Below, in pieces: positions 63,937 to 64,000 of a stretch of 64,000 nucleotides of DNA. The stretch comes from Bradyrhizobium sp. AZCC 2262. GTDB lineage: Bacteria; Pseudomonadota; Alphaproteobacteria; Rhizobiales; Xanthobacteraceae. A program made the position numbers and the translations under genes. The stretch lies in the NCBI RefSeq assembly GCF_036924535.1, contig NZ_JAZHRT010000001.1, positions 6,572,001 to 6,636,000 on the forward strand, written 5' to 3'. The number at the start of each line of letters is the position of its first letter. The stretch's first letter is position 1. Below the pieces are notes generated by a model. The model saw only the letters and a list, made by a program, of their open reading frames with translations, did not search any database and was not told the DNA's origin.

Positions 63937-64000
63937 GCCTTCGCTGGCTCCGCCAGCTTCGGCTAGGCAAGCCAGCTGTGCCCCCACCCAAAGTTCGCCT

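Overview
The window looks like chromosome from an alphaproteobacterium of the Bradyrhizobium / Rhodopseudomonas / Nitrobacter group. The signs are high GC, a 708-aa RpoD, a DnaG of the rhizobial type without zinc ligands, a short dimer-type chlorite dismutase very like that of Nitrobacter, several small proteins typical of Bradyrhizobium, and many small palindromic intergenic repeats. This placement comes from sequence recognition only. No insertion sequence, prophage or CRISPR array was found.

Region 1 (1-7325) looks accessory and decayed. It holds the frameshifted end of a CBS/HEPN-type protein, small orphan proteins, an antitoxin without its toxin, a frameshifted MAPEG protein, a frameshifted NERD/UvrD helicase and two copies of a short gene remnant. 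It ends at the 3' end of tRNA-Glu(CTC) (7326-7397), which is where an integrated island would be expected to stop.

Region 2 (7.5-31.5 kb) is mostly core: a DUF6476-like protein, an RluD-family pseudouridine synthase, rpoH, an amidase, a diguanylate cyclase, two MltB transglycosylases, an OmpA-like protein, a GH79-like hydrolase, a Bug-type binding protein, then rpoD and dnaG, chlorite dismutase, two transglutaminase-like proteins and N-formylglutamate amidohydrolase. A 20-residue Lys/Ala peptide gene with its own ribosome site and terminator lies at 12.7 kb.

Region 3 (31.5-53.3 kb) mixes transporters, regulators and metabolism: an ArsR regulator with two SRPBCC proteins under a promoter whose spacer is a perfect operator palindrome, a Fic protein with a small partner, a hybrid histidine kinase, a MarR regulator with a long operator ahead of a SnoaL/membrane pair, an acyl-CoA synthetase, a Rieske-FAD reductase, folE, a signal-peptide-bearing isoaspartyl methyltransferase, a YqeY protein, carA, and two single-domain response regulators (one at 13.7 kb, one at 52.4 kb).

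Region 4 (53.3-64 kb) holds an HlyD-type membrane fusion protein, then a formylglycine-generating enzyme overlapping its likely substrate, an exported Cys-type sulfatase, followed by a DUF1254 protein and an outer-membrane SphA/MetA-like protein. Together these suggest use of sulfate esters or related compounds in the envelope. Dps, a methyltransferase and an unusual tRNA-Cys-like gene close the window.
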